This document shows positions 8,201 through 18,880 of a stretch of 64,000 nt of DNA, piece after piece. The notes below the pieces were generated by a model. It saw only the letters and a list, made by a program, of their open reading frames with translations, made no database searches and had not been told where the DNA came from. The stretch comes from Rhodococcus sp. OK519 (GTDB taxonomy: Bacteria; Actinomycetota; Actinomycetes; Mycobacteriales; Mycobacteriaceae). Both the position numbers and the translations under genes were made by a program. Every line of letters begins with the position of its first letter. Positions within the stretch are counted from its first letter, which is position 1. The stretch covers positions 451,148 through 515,147 of the forward strand of contig NZ_QAOW01000003.1 of NCBI RefSeq assembly GCF_003051005.1. Reading direction: 5' to 3'.

Positions 8201-10047
8201 GATCCCGCCTTCGGCGCCCCGACGACGGATCCGATGGGCCCGGCGCCCACACACAGTTCCAGCCCCGGAGTTCCGGGCGTGACGCGAAGCGCCTCGCCTG
8301 CGCCGTACAAACGCACGAACACCTGGCCCAGCCCGGCCTCGACGGGCACCGTCACGGTGTCGTCGCTCCGGTCGAGGCCCACCTCGACGACACCGTCGGC
8401 GCTCGCGAAGTAGTTGAGCTGGGCCGTCCATTCCCAGTCGATGAGCGGACCGTCGAGCGGCACCTCCGCGCCTCCGCCCTCGATCCGGTACCCGCAGCCC
8501 GGCTCCGGGCCCTGCCCGATATTTCGGGTCGCGGTCACGGCTGCGGGGATCAGGCGTCCCGAATCGTCGAGCAACTGAAGGTAGTCGGTGTGCCTGGCGA
8601 ACTCGGGACGGTCACGCAGCGGACCGAAGAGGTGACTGGTCGTGTTGTGCGGGTACGCGACCGGCAGGAGCACCCAGATCGATACCGGCTGATCGAGCAG
8701 CGGTGTGTCCGGGTTGGCGGCCAGCGACTGCCTGGCATGCGCGAGATAGTCGACCGTCGGGTTGTCGCGCCAGCGTTGGACGAACGTGATCGTCGACCAC
8801 AGGCTGCTCGCGACGAACAGCACGACCAGCGCGGCCACCACCACCGGAGGGACCTTCGACAGCGGTCGGACGTGTTCGCGACGCGGAGCCCGCACGATCA
8901 GCGCCCAGCCGATCGCGAGCACGACTCCGCTGTCGGCGACGTACCGAAGCGTCTGGGCCAGTTCGTAGGCGGTGTCCGGACCGGACCTGGTCAGCACCAT
9001 CGCGGCCTCTGAGGCCGCGACGTACGCGACCATCGACAGCCACACCACACCGGTGCGTTTCCGGTAGCGCAGCGACCACCCGAGCGCCGCCGCGACCGCC
9101 ACCCAGCCCAGCACGACCAGCACTGTCGGCGGCGTCGTCCACGGCGGACTCGGCGGCCAGCGATCCCAACCCCACGGCCCACCGAGCAGCGTCGGGATCA
9201 GGCCAAGCGACGTGCCGTGGTGCACCAGTCCGACGGTTTGCGTCGCACTGGGCAGCACGAAGCGCGACTCGGTGAACACGAGGTACGACGCCGCCCAGCA
9301 CGCGACGACGGCGACGAGCGGAATCCACAACGCCCGACCCTTCGACAGCGCCGAGCGGACCGGCCGCGCCACCCCGTCGACGCGGTACATCAGCACCACG
9401 ACGGCGAATGCGACGAGCGGGACCAGCACCGACTTCTCGAAGAACGCCAACGACAGTGCGGCGACGACGGCGCCGGACACGGCGAACCTCGGTCGTCCGG
9501 TCCGGCACAGGCGGATCGCGTCACCCGCCACCCACGCGAGACCGATCTGCATCGGCAGCGAGTTCAGGCCGGCCGCCCACCACGCGAACGACGGCAGCGT
9601 CAACGGCGAGAATAGGTAGAACGTGAGCGGCAGCAACAGGACGGCGCGGGTCCCCATCAGCAGACGCAGCACCCGCAGCACCGCGAGCGAGGCCCCTGCC
9701 TGCAATACGAGCAGCATGATCGCCGGCACCGCCCAGTTCAGCGGCGCCACCGTCGTCGCGATCCAGGCCGCGAGGAAGGCGGCCGGCATGAAGTGTCCGT
9801 CGTGGTCGTAGAAAAGGAAGGCACCCGACGGCATCGAGGCCTGGCCGGAGCGGCTGACGAGGATCAGATCGTCCCAGTAGAAGTCCCCCGCGAAGGCGAC
9901 GACACCGCGCACCACCAGTTGCAGCGCGACGAGCGCGACGGCGAGAGCGAGCACGTGCCGCGGGGAGAGTGGCCACCACCGGTTGCGCGATGAGCCGACC
10001 GACGTTTCCGTCGCGTCGCCCGTGCCTGCCTCCGGAACCGCTCGCAC
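8197..10047 (-). CDS. Polytopic membrane protein, GT-C glycosyltransferase-like
   Basis: About 616 aa. Roughly eleven to twelve membrane helices are followed by an extracytoplasmic C-terminal domain of about 170 residues. The first external loop has FYWDDLILVSR and FYDHDGHFMP, acidic motifs placed where GT-C polyprenyl-phosphate-sugar transferases keep their catalytic aspartates. That makes a membrane glycosyltransferase the best guess, but I cannot name a substrate. GTG at 10047 is favoured by AAGGAG 7 bases upstream; GTG at 10053 is the alternative. It is translationally coupled to the acyltransferase downstream. Confidence 0.7.
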   Translation of the reverse strand: MRAVPEAGTGDATETSVGSSRNRWWPLSPRHVLALAVALVALQLVVRGVVAFAGDFYWDDLILVSRSGQASMPSGAFLFYDHDGHFMPAAFLAAWIATTVAPLNWAVPAIMLLVLQAGASLAVLRVLRLLMGTRAVLLLPLTFYLFSPLTLPSFAWWAAGLNSLPMQIGLAWVAGDAIRLCRTGRPRFAVSGAVVAALSLAFFEKSVLVPLVAFAVVVLMYRVDGVARPVRSALSKGRALWIPLVAVVACWAASYLVFTESRFVLPSATQTVGLVHHGTSLGLIPTLLGGPWGWDRWPPSPPWTTPPTVLVVLGWVAVAAALGWSLRYRKRTGVVWLSMVAYVAASEAAMVLTRSGPDTAYELAQTLRYVADSGVVLAIGWALIVRAPRREHVRPLSKVPPVVVAALVVLFVASSLWSTITFVQRWRDNPTVDYLAHARQSLAANPDTPLLDQPVSIWVLLPVAYPHNTTSHLFGPLRDRPEFARHTDYLQLLDDSGRLIPAAVTATRNIGQGPEPGCGYRIEGGGAEVPLDGPLIDWEWTAQLNYFASADGVVEVGLDRSDDTVTVPVEAGLGQVFVRLYGAGEALRVTPGTPGLELCVGAGPIGSVVGAPKAGS

Positions 10048-10143
10048 GCACACACTCCTTCCCGCCGGCCCGATCGCCGGAGCGGAACCTTACCCATGCA
10101 AATTAATGGGTCTCTGAGGGTCCGCGAGAGGCCCGGTGCGGCG

Positions 10144-11091
10144 TCAGCCTCCCGTGATCGGCGCGACGAACACACACGGCACCGGACGCGGATGATCCGG
10201 ATCCAAGGCATTGAGGACGTGAGCGGCGGCGACCGGTTCGGCGGCAATGGCCGCGTGCTCACCGTAGTTGGAACTGCATTCGTCCTGCACGACGACGTTG
10301 GTCGCATTCGGCGCCTCGAGGAACCCACTCGTATGGGGCACGACCAGTTCGTCGTAGCGCGTCATGATGTTCGTGTAGGTGATCTTGGATGCGTAGATCC
10401 CGTCCGCCTGCAGTGCATTCAGAAAATCGGACCCGGTCACCATTTGCGGGCACGCCTGGCAAACGGCACCGATGCCTTCGTCGATCAAAGCCCCGGCACC
10501 GAGCGTTCGGGCCCCCTCGACGAGTTGGGCCGCGCCGAATGCGTCGGTCCCGTTCCACAGCGGCGCCAGCGACACATACTTGTCGACCTTGTCCCCACCA
10601 CCGAGATGTTTGACGTAATAGGTCGGCATCAGCGTGCCCTGTGAATGGCCCACGAGATCGACTCGGTGGGCGCCGGTCGCAGCGAGAACGCGGTCCACGA
10701 AATCGCGCAGTTGTCCGGCGCTCTGCACGATCGTCTTCATACCGCCGACAGCGGATATCGGCCACGGCAGATCGTCGAAAGCACCGTAGGTCAGCGAGAA
10801 GACGCAATATCCCTCGTTGGCCAACAGCGGAGCATACGTGCCCCAATTGTCCTGGCGGTTGCCACCGGTGCCGTGAACCAGGACAACAGGATTCGGATGC
10901 CGGTCCGGCGGTTTACATGCCCAATCGTTCGATCCCGGCGCAGACCCACCCGGATTGCCCAATTCCAACGGTATTCCCGCAAGGAAGTTATAGGAAACCG
11001 GACGGTTTTCTTGTGCTGCTCCCGGCCCCGCCGCACAAACCAGCGGGATTACCGACAGCACCACGCCCGCAAAGATTCGCCTCAGCCGCAC
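10144..11091 (-). CDS. Secreted triacylglycerol lipase / esterase (alpha/beta hydrolase)
   Basis: 315 aa with a Sec signal peptide (MRLRRIFAGVVLSVIPLVCA, cleavage near AAGPGAAQ). The mature enzyme has the oxyanion-hole motif VLVHGTGGNRQDNW, the nucleophile elbow DLVGHSQGTLMP, and a late histidine in NYGEHAAIA. This matches the actinobacterial family of extracellular lipases with four cysteines (WACKPP, AVCQACPQ, QDECSSN). The start is GTG. It lies alone between the membrane protein operon and lsr2, and probably hydrolyses long-chain esters outside the cell. Confidence 0.88.
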   Translation of the reverse strand: MRLRRIFAGVVLSVIPLVCAAGPGAAQENRPVSYNFLAGIPLELGNPGGSAPGSNDWACKPPDRHPNPVVLVHGTGGNRQDNWGTYAPLLANEGYCVFSLTYGAFDDLPWPISAVGGMKTIVQSAGQLRDFVDRVLAATGAHRVDLVGHSQGTLMPTYYVKHLGGGDKVDKYVSLAPLWNGTDAFGAAQLVEGARTLGAGALIDEGIGAVCQACPQMVTGSDFLNALQADGIYASKITYTNIMTRYDELVVPHTSGFLEAPNATNVVVQDECSSNYGEHAAIAAEPVAAAHVLNALDPDHPRPVPCVFVAPITGG

Positions 11092-11158
11092 ATCGCGGAC
11101 GCTATCAGCGAGTCTTTACGGGCGTACCCGATTCGACGGAGCCGTGCTCCTGCCGTAA

Positions 11159-11512
11159 TCAGTGGGCCTTGTTGTAGGCCTCGGTGATTTCCGCAGAGAT
11201 GCGTCCGCGCGAGGACACCGTGAACCCGTTGCGGCGCGCCCATTCACGAATCGCCGCACTCTGCTCACGATCGACAGACGGCCGCGACGACGTGGTAGCG
11301 GCGCCGGCAGCGCCCTTTCCTGCACGACGACGATTGGTCACCTTGCGCGCATGCGAAACCCACACCTCGAGTTGCTCGCGCAGTTTTGCGGCATTATCCG
11401 AGGAGAGATCGATCTCGTACAGAACCCCATCCAGGCCGAACTCGACGGTTTCATCGGCAGTCGCGTCCTGATCGACGTCGTCGATGAGCGTAACAGTGAC
11501 CTTCTTTGCCAT
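11159..11512 (-). CDS. lsr2: Nucleoid-associated protein Lsr2
   Basis: 117 codons encoding [20 protein letters not shown], the exact Lsr2 N-terminal oligomerisation domain. After a basic linker comes a C-terminal DNA-binding domain with the [10 protein letters not shown] loop, whose RGR enters the minor groove of AT-rich DNA. Lsr2 silences horizontally acquired genes in actinobacteria. Size and position next to lysS match Mycobacterium. ATG at 11512 was chosen over an upstream extension because it begins the conserved MAKKV. Confidence 0.97.
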   Translation of the reverse strand: MAKKVTVTLIDDVDQDATADETVEFGLDGVLYEIDLSSDNAAKLREQLEVWVSHARKVTNRRRAGKGAAGAATTSSRPSVDREQSAAIREWARRNGFTVSSRGRISAEITEAYNKAH

Positions 11513-11640
11513 GGGGTCAATTCCTTCCGAATCCCGCGCCTTACTAGGACGCGAAGCGCCCGATCGGCAACTCGAAAGCAATAGTACCCCGAATCATCGA
11601 ATTCGATGACTCGGCAAAAGAAGTATTACGAAACCGCCGG

Positions 11641-13152
<1,512 letters not shown>

Positions 13153-13162
13153 GGGGTCCAAG

Positions 13163-13168
13163 ACTATA
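13163..13168 (-). promoter_or_regulatory. lysS -10 element (TATAGT)
   Basis: TATAGT on the minus strand lies 10 bases before the lysS GTG, giving a leader of about 3-4 nt. It overlaps the end of the DUF1772 gene, so lysS can be transcribed separately from the genes upstream of it. Confidence 0.6.
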
Positions 13169-13667
13169 GGGCGCCGTCTGCCGAGCGTGTCGCCGGTAGG
13201 ACGGCAGCGACCGCGAGCACCGCGCCAGACGCGCAGTACAGGCCGACCCGCACGTGATTCCAGAGTGACCAGCCGGTTCGGTAACGGTGCCAAGCGGCCG
13301 CATCGGCCACGTCGGTGGACGCGAACGCGTTGTTGCGCGGAACGTGATAAATCACGGTGACCGCGAACGCCGCGAGCACACCGATGCAGCCGAGAACCGT
13401 CACCGCCCAGCCGTCGGCCCGCACGACCGAAGACCAGATTCCGGCGACGCATGCAGCGAGCGCCGACCCGACCAACGGCAACATCAACGCGCTGCGTGGC
13501 GCCTCGACATTGAACGCCTCCATCGACGCTATGGCGGCGCGCGCATCCACCGAGCGCAGGGCCGGCATCACCACGGCAGAGAATGCGAACAATGCGCCAC
13601 CCGCGACGACCGCGCCGAACGCAGTCACCCCGACGACCGACTGCAGAACGATCTCGGAGCCCTTCAC
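13164..13667 (-). CDS. DUF1772 (anthrone oxygenase-like) membrane protein
   Basis: 167 aa, four membrane helices. The C-terminal half has [11 protein letters not shown] and then [19 protein letters not shown], the hallmark N-x-P-x-N-N and W-x(6)-W-N-x-x-R pattern of DUF1772 proteins, a family that includes fungal anthrone oxygenases. The bacterial role is unknown. It starts inside the stop codon of the NAD(P)-binding protein gene (ATGA overlap), so the two form one translationally coupled unit. Confidence 0.82.
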   Translation of the reverse strand: MKGSEIVLQSVVGVTAFGAVVAGGALFAFSAVVMPALRSVDARAAIASMEAFNVEAPRSALMLPLVGSALAACVAGIWSSVVRADGWAVTVLGCIGVLAAFAVTVIYHVPRNNAFASTDVADAAAWHRYRTGWSLWNHVRVGLYCASGAVLAVAAVLPATRSADGAL

Positions 13668-14497
13668 GACCAGGCCCCCGTTCGCGCGGCCTCGGCCGCA
13701 AAGACAGCGAAGTCGCGCGCAGGCCGTTCCAACACCTCTTCGACAACGCCGGTGACGAATCGATTTCGGCCGTCGAGAACCTCGGAGAACAGGTAGGAGA
13801 GAAGGTCGACCATCCCGTCGGGGACACCGCCTGCTGTCATCTCTTCGGAAAACTGCTCCAGCCCAATTGTTTCGAACGTCACGGCGCGGCCCGACGCCAG
13901 CGAGATCGCGGCGACCGCCTCGGCGAAGGACAGCGACCGTGGACCCGTCACCTCGAAGACTCGACCGAGAAGATCGGCACGTGTCAGGGCGGCGACCGCC
14001 ACCTCGGAAAGGTCGTCGAGGTCGATGAAGGGTTCAGCCACGTCACCTACCGGAAGTGCCAGGTGCCGCGTACGAATCGGTTCGCGTAGATAGCCCTCAC
14101 TGAAGTTCTGAGCGAACCAACTCGCGCGCACCACTGCCCATTCCAATCCGCTGCAGGACAGGGACTCCTCGGCCTTCTCCGCTGCCGGTTCACCCCGCCC
14201 GGACAGGAGCACGACCCTACGAACGCCCGCGGCCAGCGCGAGATCTGCGAACTCCGCAATGTGCGAACTCGATTCCGGAACAGCAAGATCCGGCGCGTAC
14301 GTCACATACGCGGCGTCGACACCGGACAGAGCCGGCCCCCACGTCACGCGATCGTTCCAGTCGAAGACCGTCCCCGCGCTCCTCGACGCGATTCGGGTGC
14401 GCACCCCCTTCGCCGTCAACCCCCGTCCAACGCGCGCACCGGTCTTACCGGTACCACCGATCACTACCGCCGTCTGAATCTCACTTGTCGAGGTCAT
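13664..14497 (-). CDS. NmrA-like NAD(P)-binding oxidoreductase, 277 aa
   Basis: The Rossmann motif [17 protein letters not shown] lies at the N-terminus, followed by the substrate-side pattern of atypical short-chain dehydrogenases/NmrA-like proteins ([49 protein letters not shown]). It lacks the classical YxxxK. Members act as redox sensors, quinone reductases or ergot-type oxidoreductases. The ATG giving MTSTSEIQ is the natural start. It shares an 80-bp divergent promoter region with the AraC regulator at 14578, which therefore probably controls this operon. Confidence 0.82.
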   Translation of the reverse strand: MTSTSEIQTAVVIGGTGKTGARVGRGLTAKGVRTRIASRSAGTVFDWNDRVTWGPALSGVDAAYVTYAPDLAVPESSSHIAEFADLALAAGVRRVVLLSGRGEPAAEKAEESLSCSGLEWAVVRASWFAQNFSEGYLREPIRTRHLALPVGDVAEPFIDLDDLSEVAVAALTRADLLGRVFEVTGPRSLSFAEAVAAISLASGRAVTFETIGLEQFSEEMTAGGVPDGMVDLLSYLFSEVLDGRNRFVTGVVEEVLERPARDFAVFAAEAARTGAWS

Positions 14498-14565
14498 GTA
14501 CCCATTCGAACGCCAGTCGTCGATACGATCCATAGTCGAAAGTCGCAGAAACATACGCCAGCGTC

Positions 14566-14571
14566 TAACTT
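14566..14571 (+). promoter_or_regulatory. Leaderless-type -10 (TAACTT) for the AraC regulator
   Basis: TAACTT, 6 bases, then ATG at 14578. No ribosome site is present, in keeping with a leaderless transcript. Confidence 0.5.
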
Positions 14572-14577
14572 CGTGTC

Positions 14578-15543
14578 ATGGATGCACTGTCGATGATGCT
14601 CGCCGGATCGAGGGCGGAGGGCGCATTCCTTCTGCGCTCGCTGCTCGATCCCCCGTGGTCACTGCGCATCGAGGACCACGCTCCCGTCACCGTGCTGGTT
14701 CTTGTGCGCGGATCGGCAATCGTCGTCTCGGACACCGGTCAGAGCGAGTACCTCGAGGCAGGCGACGTCGCACTCCTTCGTGGACCCGACCCGTACACGG
14801 TCGCCGACCGGCCGGACACGCCGCCACACGTGATCATCGACGAGAGCCAGAACTGCCACGCTGCCGCCGGAGCACCCGCCCTGCGCATGACCGGCCTCGG
14901 CGTCCGGACGTGGGGCAACGCGTCCGGCGGATCGACCGCGATGCTGACCGGCACCTACCGATTCGACAGTGTTCTCAGCCGGCAACTGCTCGACAGCCTC
15001 ACCCCGATCGCGGTGGTGCCCCGCAGCTCCGGCACCGAACCGATGATCGCCCTTCTGGCGCAACAGATCACGCTGGACAGGCCCGGCCAGGACGCCCTGC
15101 TCGATCGGCTACTGGATCTCGTCCTGATCGCATCGCTGCGGGAATGGTCGGCCCTCAACCCGTCACGGTCGCCGAACTGGATCACAGCCTACGACGACCC
15201 GATCCTCGGGAATGCCCTGAAGCTGATCCACAATCAGCCGGAGCGGCCGTGGACCGTCGAGAGCCTGGCCCGCGAATGCAATTGTTCCCGCGCCGCTTTC
15301 GCACGAAGGTTCTCCGAGCGCATGGGCATCGGGCCGGTCGGCTACCTCACCGAATGGCGCCTGTCCGTCGCCGCCGACCTGCTGTCGAACCCCGAACGGA
15401 CCGTCTCGACGATCGCCACCGAGGTGGGCTACTCCAGCCCGTTCGCGCTCACTGCCGCGTTCACCAGACACCACGGGGTGAGCCCCCGGGAGTTCCGACG
15501 CCGTCAGTGCGCCGAGACCGCCGCGAGCTCGCGGGTGCAATGA
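14578..15543 (+). CDS. AraC family transcriptional regulator with N-terminal cupin domain
   Basis: 321 aa. Residues 1-190 form a cupin ligand-binding domain of the kind found in actinobacterial AraC regulators (VLVLVRGSAIVV, YLEAGDVALLRGPDPYTV). Residues 210-310 carry two helix-turn-helices (WTVESLARECNCSRAAFARR and RTVSTIATEVGYSSPFALTA) and end in the AraC signature RHHGVSPREFRRR. It is divergent from the NmrA/DUF1772 operon, the likely target. Its last 40 bp overlap the convergent rhodanese gene. Confidence 0.92.
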   Translation: MDALSMMLAGSRAEGAFLLRSLLDPPWSLRIEDHAPVTVLVLVRGSAIVVSDTGQSEYLEAGDVALLRGPDPYTVADRPDTPPHVIIDESQNCHAAAGAPALRMTGLGVRTWGNASGGSTAMLTGTYRFDSVLSRQLLDSLTPIAVVPRSSGTEPMIALLAQQITLDRPGQDALLDRLLDLVLIASLREWSALNPSRSPNWITAYDDPILGNALKLIHNQPERPWTVESLARECNCSRAAFARRFSERMGIGPVGYLTEWRLSVAADLLSNPERTVSTIATEVGYSSPFALTAAFTRHHGVSPREFRRRQCAETAASSRVQ

Positions 15544-15926
15544 CGCTCACCCATGAGTGCGCCGAGCAGACCCGCAGCCTTGACGGCCTTGTAGCCGCCC
15601 ACCAGGTCGGTGGCCTTGTGTAGCCCGAGCTGCCGCAACGATGCCGCAGCCAGGCTCGAGGTGTAGCCCTCGGAGCACACGATCACCCACTCGACATCGT
15701 GATCCACGGCCAACGCGAGGTTCGCGTTGCTGGTCGGATCGAGGCGCCACTCGAGGACGTTGCGCTCGATGGCGAGCGCACCGGGCAGCGTGCCCTCGAT
15801 GGCGCGCTGCGCCTGGGGGCGGATGTCCACGAAGATCGCGCCGCGCCGGTAGGCCTCGGTCAGTTCGAAGACGTACATGCGGTCGATCTGCGAACGAGCG
15901 TCGTCGAGCATCTGGTCGATGGTCAC
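15504..15926 (-). CDS. Rhodanese-like sulfurtransferase domain protein
   Basis: 140 aa, a single rhodanese domain. FVDIRPQAQRAIEGTLPGAL is the CH2A-type motif and VIVCSEGYTSSLAA is the active-site loop with the persulfide-carrying cysteine (CxxGxxS). It starts with GTG inside the stop of the cysteine dioxygenase gene (GTGA), so both enzymes are made from one message. This pairing suggests handling of sulfane sulfur that arises during cysteine breakdown. The 3' end overlaps the AraC gene by 40 bp on the other strand. Confidence 0.9.
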   Translation of the reverse strand: MTIDQMLDDARSQIDRMYVFELTEAYRRGAIFVDIRPQAQRAIEGTLPGALAIERNVLEWRLDPTSNANLALAVDHDVEWVIVCSEGYTSSLAAASLRQLGLHKATDLVGGYKAVKAAGLLGALMGERHCTRELAAVSAH

Positions 15927-16510
15927 TTGGATTCCCCTTCGGGCAGATCGGTCAGCTCGGTACGGGTGCGGCGCAGCGCACCGTGCTCGGTGACCTCGTA
16001 ATAGGACATGGCGGCGAGCGGCGGCGAGTACGCGTGCACGCTCAGAGTGGGTTCGGAGATGTCGGTGACGGGTCCCGGTGCACGCATCACGTCGTGCACC
16101 CACCCGAGCGGGAAGGAAGCCTGATCGCCCGCGTCGAGCGTCCGACGACGCAGTTCGCCGCCCACCCAGCGGTATTCGGCCAGACTGCCGCTCAGCACCG
16201 TGAGTGCACCGAAAGACCCTGCATGGTCATGTAATTCGGTGGAGCGGTCGGGAACCCAGCTGATCAGCCAGACGTCGACGTCGTCGTCGGAGTGCAGGCG
16301 CGTGGACCAGCGCTCGGCCGTCGGGAAGGCTGCCGGCAACAGGTGATCGTGCCGACCCTCGATGACGTCGGCGGCACCCTGATCGGTGATCCGGAGCAGG
16401 TCGGCGGGGCGCAGGCGCGTCGGCAACGACGAACCGAGACGACGGACGTCGGGATGAGCGGCAAGATCGAGTGCAGACGTGGAAACGTCAATGGAATATG
16501 CAGAATGCAT
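15923..16510 (-). CDS. Cysteine dioxygenase family protein
   Basis: 195 aa cupin. STELHDHAGSFGALTVLSGS carries the first two iron histidines (HDH) and HAYSPPLAAMSYYEV the third, as in bacterial type I cysteine dioxygenases. The reaction is oxidation of L-cysteine to cysteine sulfinate with O2 and Fe(II). I chose ATG at 16510 because GGAG lies 8 bases upstream; an in-frame TTG two codons earlier is too close to that site. It is first in an operon with a rhodanese and is preceded by a short ORF with adjacent Cys codons that may control it. Confidence 0.88.
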   Translation of the reverse strand: MHSAYSIDVSTSALDLAAHPDVRRLGSSLPTRLRPADLLRITDQGAADVIEGRHDHLLPAAFPTAERWSTRLHSDDDVDVWLISWVPDRSTELHDHAGSFGALTVLSGSLAEYRWVGGELRRRTLDAGDQASFPLGWVHDVMRAPGPVTDISEPTLSVHAYSPPLAAMSYYEVTEHGALRRTRTELTDLPEGESK

Positions 16511-16549
16511 GAGCAAAGCTCCAAGAAGTGAAATTGGTCAAGGCAGCGT

Positions 16550-16579
16550 TCAGCCTCGACAACACTCCTGGGCGCTCAT
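16550..16579 (-). CDS. Nine-residue leader ORF with Cys-Cys (MSAQECCRG)
   Basis: On the minus strand ATG-AGC-GCC-CAG-GAG-TGT-TGT-CGA-GGC-TGA encodes nine residues with two adjacent cysteines, ending 40 bases before the cysteine dioxygenase ATG. A weak -10-like hexamer (CATGTT) lies exactly 7 bases before its ATG, so it could be leaderless. Leaderless polycysteine short ORFs that attenuate downstream genes in response to Cys supply are known from mycobacteria. Applying that here is inference from position and codon content. Confidence 0.5.
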   Translation of the reverse strand: MSAQECCRG

Positions 16580-16662
16580 GCAACGGAACATGTCGAACAG
16601 TGTGACACAACATCGCCGGCGACGAAACCCCGAAGGCGCCGTGAGACCCGCGACTTCGACCC

Positions 16663-17475
16663 TCAGACCTCGCTGCGCCGCGCTCCGCGACGCGCAAGGT
16701 TACGTTCGTAGACCAGGCGCAGGCCCTCGAGCGTGAGTTCGGGTTCGTGGTGCTCGACGGTCTCGCACTCCGGCATGATCAGCAGCGCGCGGTCGCCGGT
16801 TGCGATGACGGCGACGTCGTTACCACCGAATGCCGTGAGCTCCGCACGAACTCGACGCACCAGACCGTCGACCAGGCCGGCGAAGCCGAACACGGCACCG
16901 GACTGCATGGCTTCGACGGTGTTCTTGCCGACCACCGACCGCGGGCGCACCAATTCGACCTTGCGCAGCGCCGCGGACTGTGACGCCAGCGCGTCCGTGG
17001 AGATCTCGAGTCCCGGAGCGATGGCGCCGCCCAGGAATTCCCCCTTCGCGGACACCACGTCGACACACGTCGACGTACCGAAGTCGACGATGATGCAGGC
17101 GCTGTCATAGAAGTGATGCGCGGCAAGGCTGTTGACGATGCGGTCGGCCCCGACCTCCTTGGGGTTGTCGACCAGCAGCGGCACCCCGGTACGCACGCCG
17201 GGCTCCACCACTACGTGTGGGACGTGGTCCCAGTAGCGCGCGAGCATCACCCGGATCTCGCGCAGCACCGACGGAACGGTCGACAAGGCCGAGACACCGG
17301 TGACCTGTTCGGCATTCGCACCCAGCAGACCCCGGAACGTGAGCGCCAACTCGTCGGCGGTCATCCGCGCATCGGTTCGCATCCGCCAGTCCTGCACCAA
17401 CTTCGAGTGCGCACCGCTGCCGGTGAACAGTCCGAGAACGATGTTCGTGTTCCGGACGTCGACGGTGAGAAGCAC
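16663..17475 (-). CDS. coaX: Type III pantothenate kinase CoaX
   Basis: 270 aa. It has the ASKHA-fold phosphate loop [19 protein letters not shown], the dimer/active-site region [20 protein letters not shown] and [17 protein letters not shown], all diagnostic of CoaX rather than CoaA. It phosphorylates pantothenate, the first step to coenzyme A, and is insensitive to CoA feedback in known members. It follows panD by 4 bp in a leftward pantothenate operon. Start codon GTG. Confidence 0.96.
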   Translation of the reverse strand: MLLTVDVRNTNIVLGLFTGSGAHSKLVQDWRMRTDARMTADELALTFRGLLGANAEQVTGVSALSTVPSVLREIRVMLARYWDHVPHVVVEPGVRTGVPLLVDNPKEVGADRIVNSLAAHHFYDSACIIVDFGTSTCVDVVSAKGEFLGGAIAPGLEISTDALASQSAALRKVELVRPRSVVGKNTVEAMQSGAVFGFAGLVDGLVRRVRAELTAFGGNDVAVIATGDRALLIMPECETVEHHEPELTLEGLRLVYERNLARRGARRSEV

Positions 17476-17479
17476 CGCC

Positions 17480-17902
17480 CTACACCAGACTGGAGAGCAT
17501 CCGCGGCGTGATCAGACCGGAACCCTCGGGCGCGTGCGCGGGGTCCGAACCGAGCTCGACCGGCTTGTTGTCACCGTCGACGAACACGACCCGTGGCGCA
17601 TACTCGCGGATCTCCTGCTCGTTCATCACGCCGTACGCGATAAGAATGACGAGGTCTCCGGGATTCACCAGATGCGCTGCGGCACCGTTGATCCCGATGA
17701 CACCCGAGCCTCGCTCGCCGGTGATCACGTATGTCTCGAGGCGAGCGCCGTTGTCGATGTCGACGATTGTGACCTGCTCACCCTCGAGCAGATCTGCCGC
17801 CTCCATCAGATCCTGGTCGACGGTCACCGACCCCACGTAGTGCAGGTCGGCGTGCGTGACCGTCGCCCGGTGGATCTTCGACTTCATCATGGTGCGCAAC
17901 AT
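17480..17902 (-). CDS. panD: Aspartate 1-decarboxylase
   Basis: 140 aa. [20 protein letters not shown] contains the self-cleavage site: Gly24-Ser25-type processing in YVGS yields the pyruvoyl cofactor. Lys9 and Tyr22-type residues and [13 protein letters not shown] near residue 70 are conserved. It makes beta-alanine from aspartate for pantothenate. It lies between panC and coaX, the mycobacterial order. It is also the known target of pyrazinoic acid in mycobacteria. Confidence 0.97.
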   Translation of the reverse strand: MLRTMMKSKIHRATVTHADLHYVGSVTVDQDLMEAADLLEGEQVTIVDIDNGARLETYVITGERGSGVIGINGAAAHLVNPGDLVILIAYGVMNEQEIREYAPRVVFVDGDNKPVELGSDPAHAPEGSGLITPRMLSSLV

Positions 17903-17935
17903 GTTCGGCCCTTCGATATTTCCGTGGAGAGGAGG

Positions 17936-18880
17936 TCAGTAGATGTCTGCGACGGTCGGATCGCCTGCCTGCGCGTCGCGTTCGAGGAAGCCGGTGCCCA
18001 CCGCGACGCCGACATTGTCGATCAGCCGGGTGGCGCCGATCCGGGCGGCGACGAGGAGGCGGCCGTCGCCGCGCTCGGGGGCAGGGCCGAGGTCGACGCC
18101 GCGGACCTCGAGGTAGTCCACCTCGACCTCGGGCACGGCCGCAAGGACCTGTCGCGCAGTCGCGAGGATCGCCTCGGCGCCACCGGATGCGGCATGCGCG
18201 CCCGCGACGAGCGCCGCCGACAGGGTGGTGGCGAGCTGACGCTGCTCCGCATCCAGGTACCGGTTGCGCGACGACAGCGCCAGCCCGTCCTGCTCGCGCA
18301 CCGTCGGGACGCCGATGATCCGGACGTCGAAGTTGAGGTCGCGGACCATCTGCCGGATCAGCGTCAGCTGCTGGTAGTCCTTCTCCCCGAAGAATGCGCC
18401 GTTGGGCGCGGCGATCTGCAGCAGCTTCGCGACGACGGTGAGCATGCCGGCGAAGTGCGTCGGCCGGCTGCCGCCCTCGAGCTCGGCGCCCAGGGGGCCG
18501 GGCAACACCGTGGTGCGCGGGCCGTTCGGGTACATTGCGGCCACAGTGGGAGCGAACACCAACTCGACGCCCTCGGCACGCAGCAGCGCCAGATCCGCGT
18601 CGAGCGTGCGCGGGTACGCGTCGAGATCCTCGCCCGCACCGAACTGCAACGGATTGACGAAGATCGACACGATCACGACCGCACCGGTCAGCTTCGCCTG
18701 CCGCACCAGCTCGATGTGCCCGGCGTGCAGCGCACCCATCGTCGGGACGAGCGCCACCTGACGGCCGACGCCGCGCAGCGCCTTCGACACCCGCGTCACG
18801 ATCGCAGGGTCGTGGTGCACGGTCAGTTCGCCGCGCTTGTATCCGCCCTGCAATGCAGAAGCTTCGGTCACAGTGCTCAC
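17936..18880 (-). CDS. panC: Pantothenate synthetase
   Basis: 314 aa. It has [18 protein letters not shown] (the HxGH nucleotide-binding motif), [20 protein letters not shown], and [19 protein letters not shown] with the KMSK-like region [12 protein letters not shown]. It joins pantoate and beta-alanine with ATP. The GTG start overlaps the stop of the upstream Rossmann/DUF2520 gene (GTGA), giving tight translational coupling. Confidence 0.97.
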   Translation of the reverse strand: MSTVTEASALQGGYKRGELTVHHDPAIVTRVSKALRGVGRQVALVPTMGALHAGHIELVRQAKLTGAVVIVSIFVNPLQFGAGEDLDAYPRTLDADLALLRAEGVELVFAPTVAAMYPNGPRTTVLPGPLGAELEGGSRPTHFAGMLTVVAKLLQIAAPNGAFFGEKDYQQLTLIRQMVRDLNFDVRIIGVPTVREQDGLALSSRNRYLDAEQRQLATTLSAALVAGAHAASGGAEAILATARQVLAAVPEVEVDYLEVRGVDLGPAPERGDGRLLVAARIGATRLIDNVGVAVGTGFLERDAQAGDPTVADIY

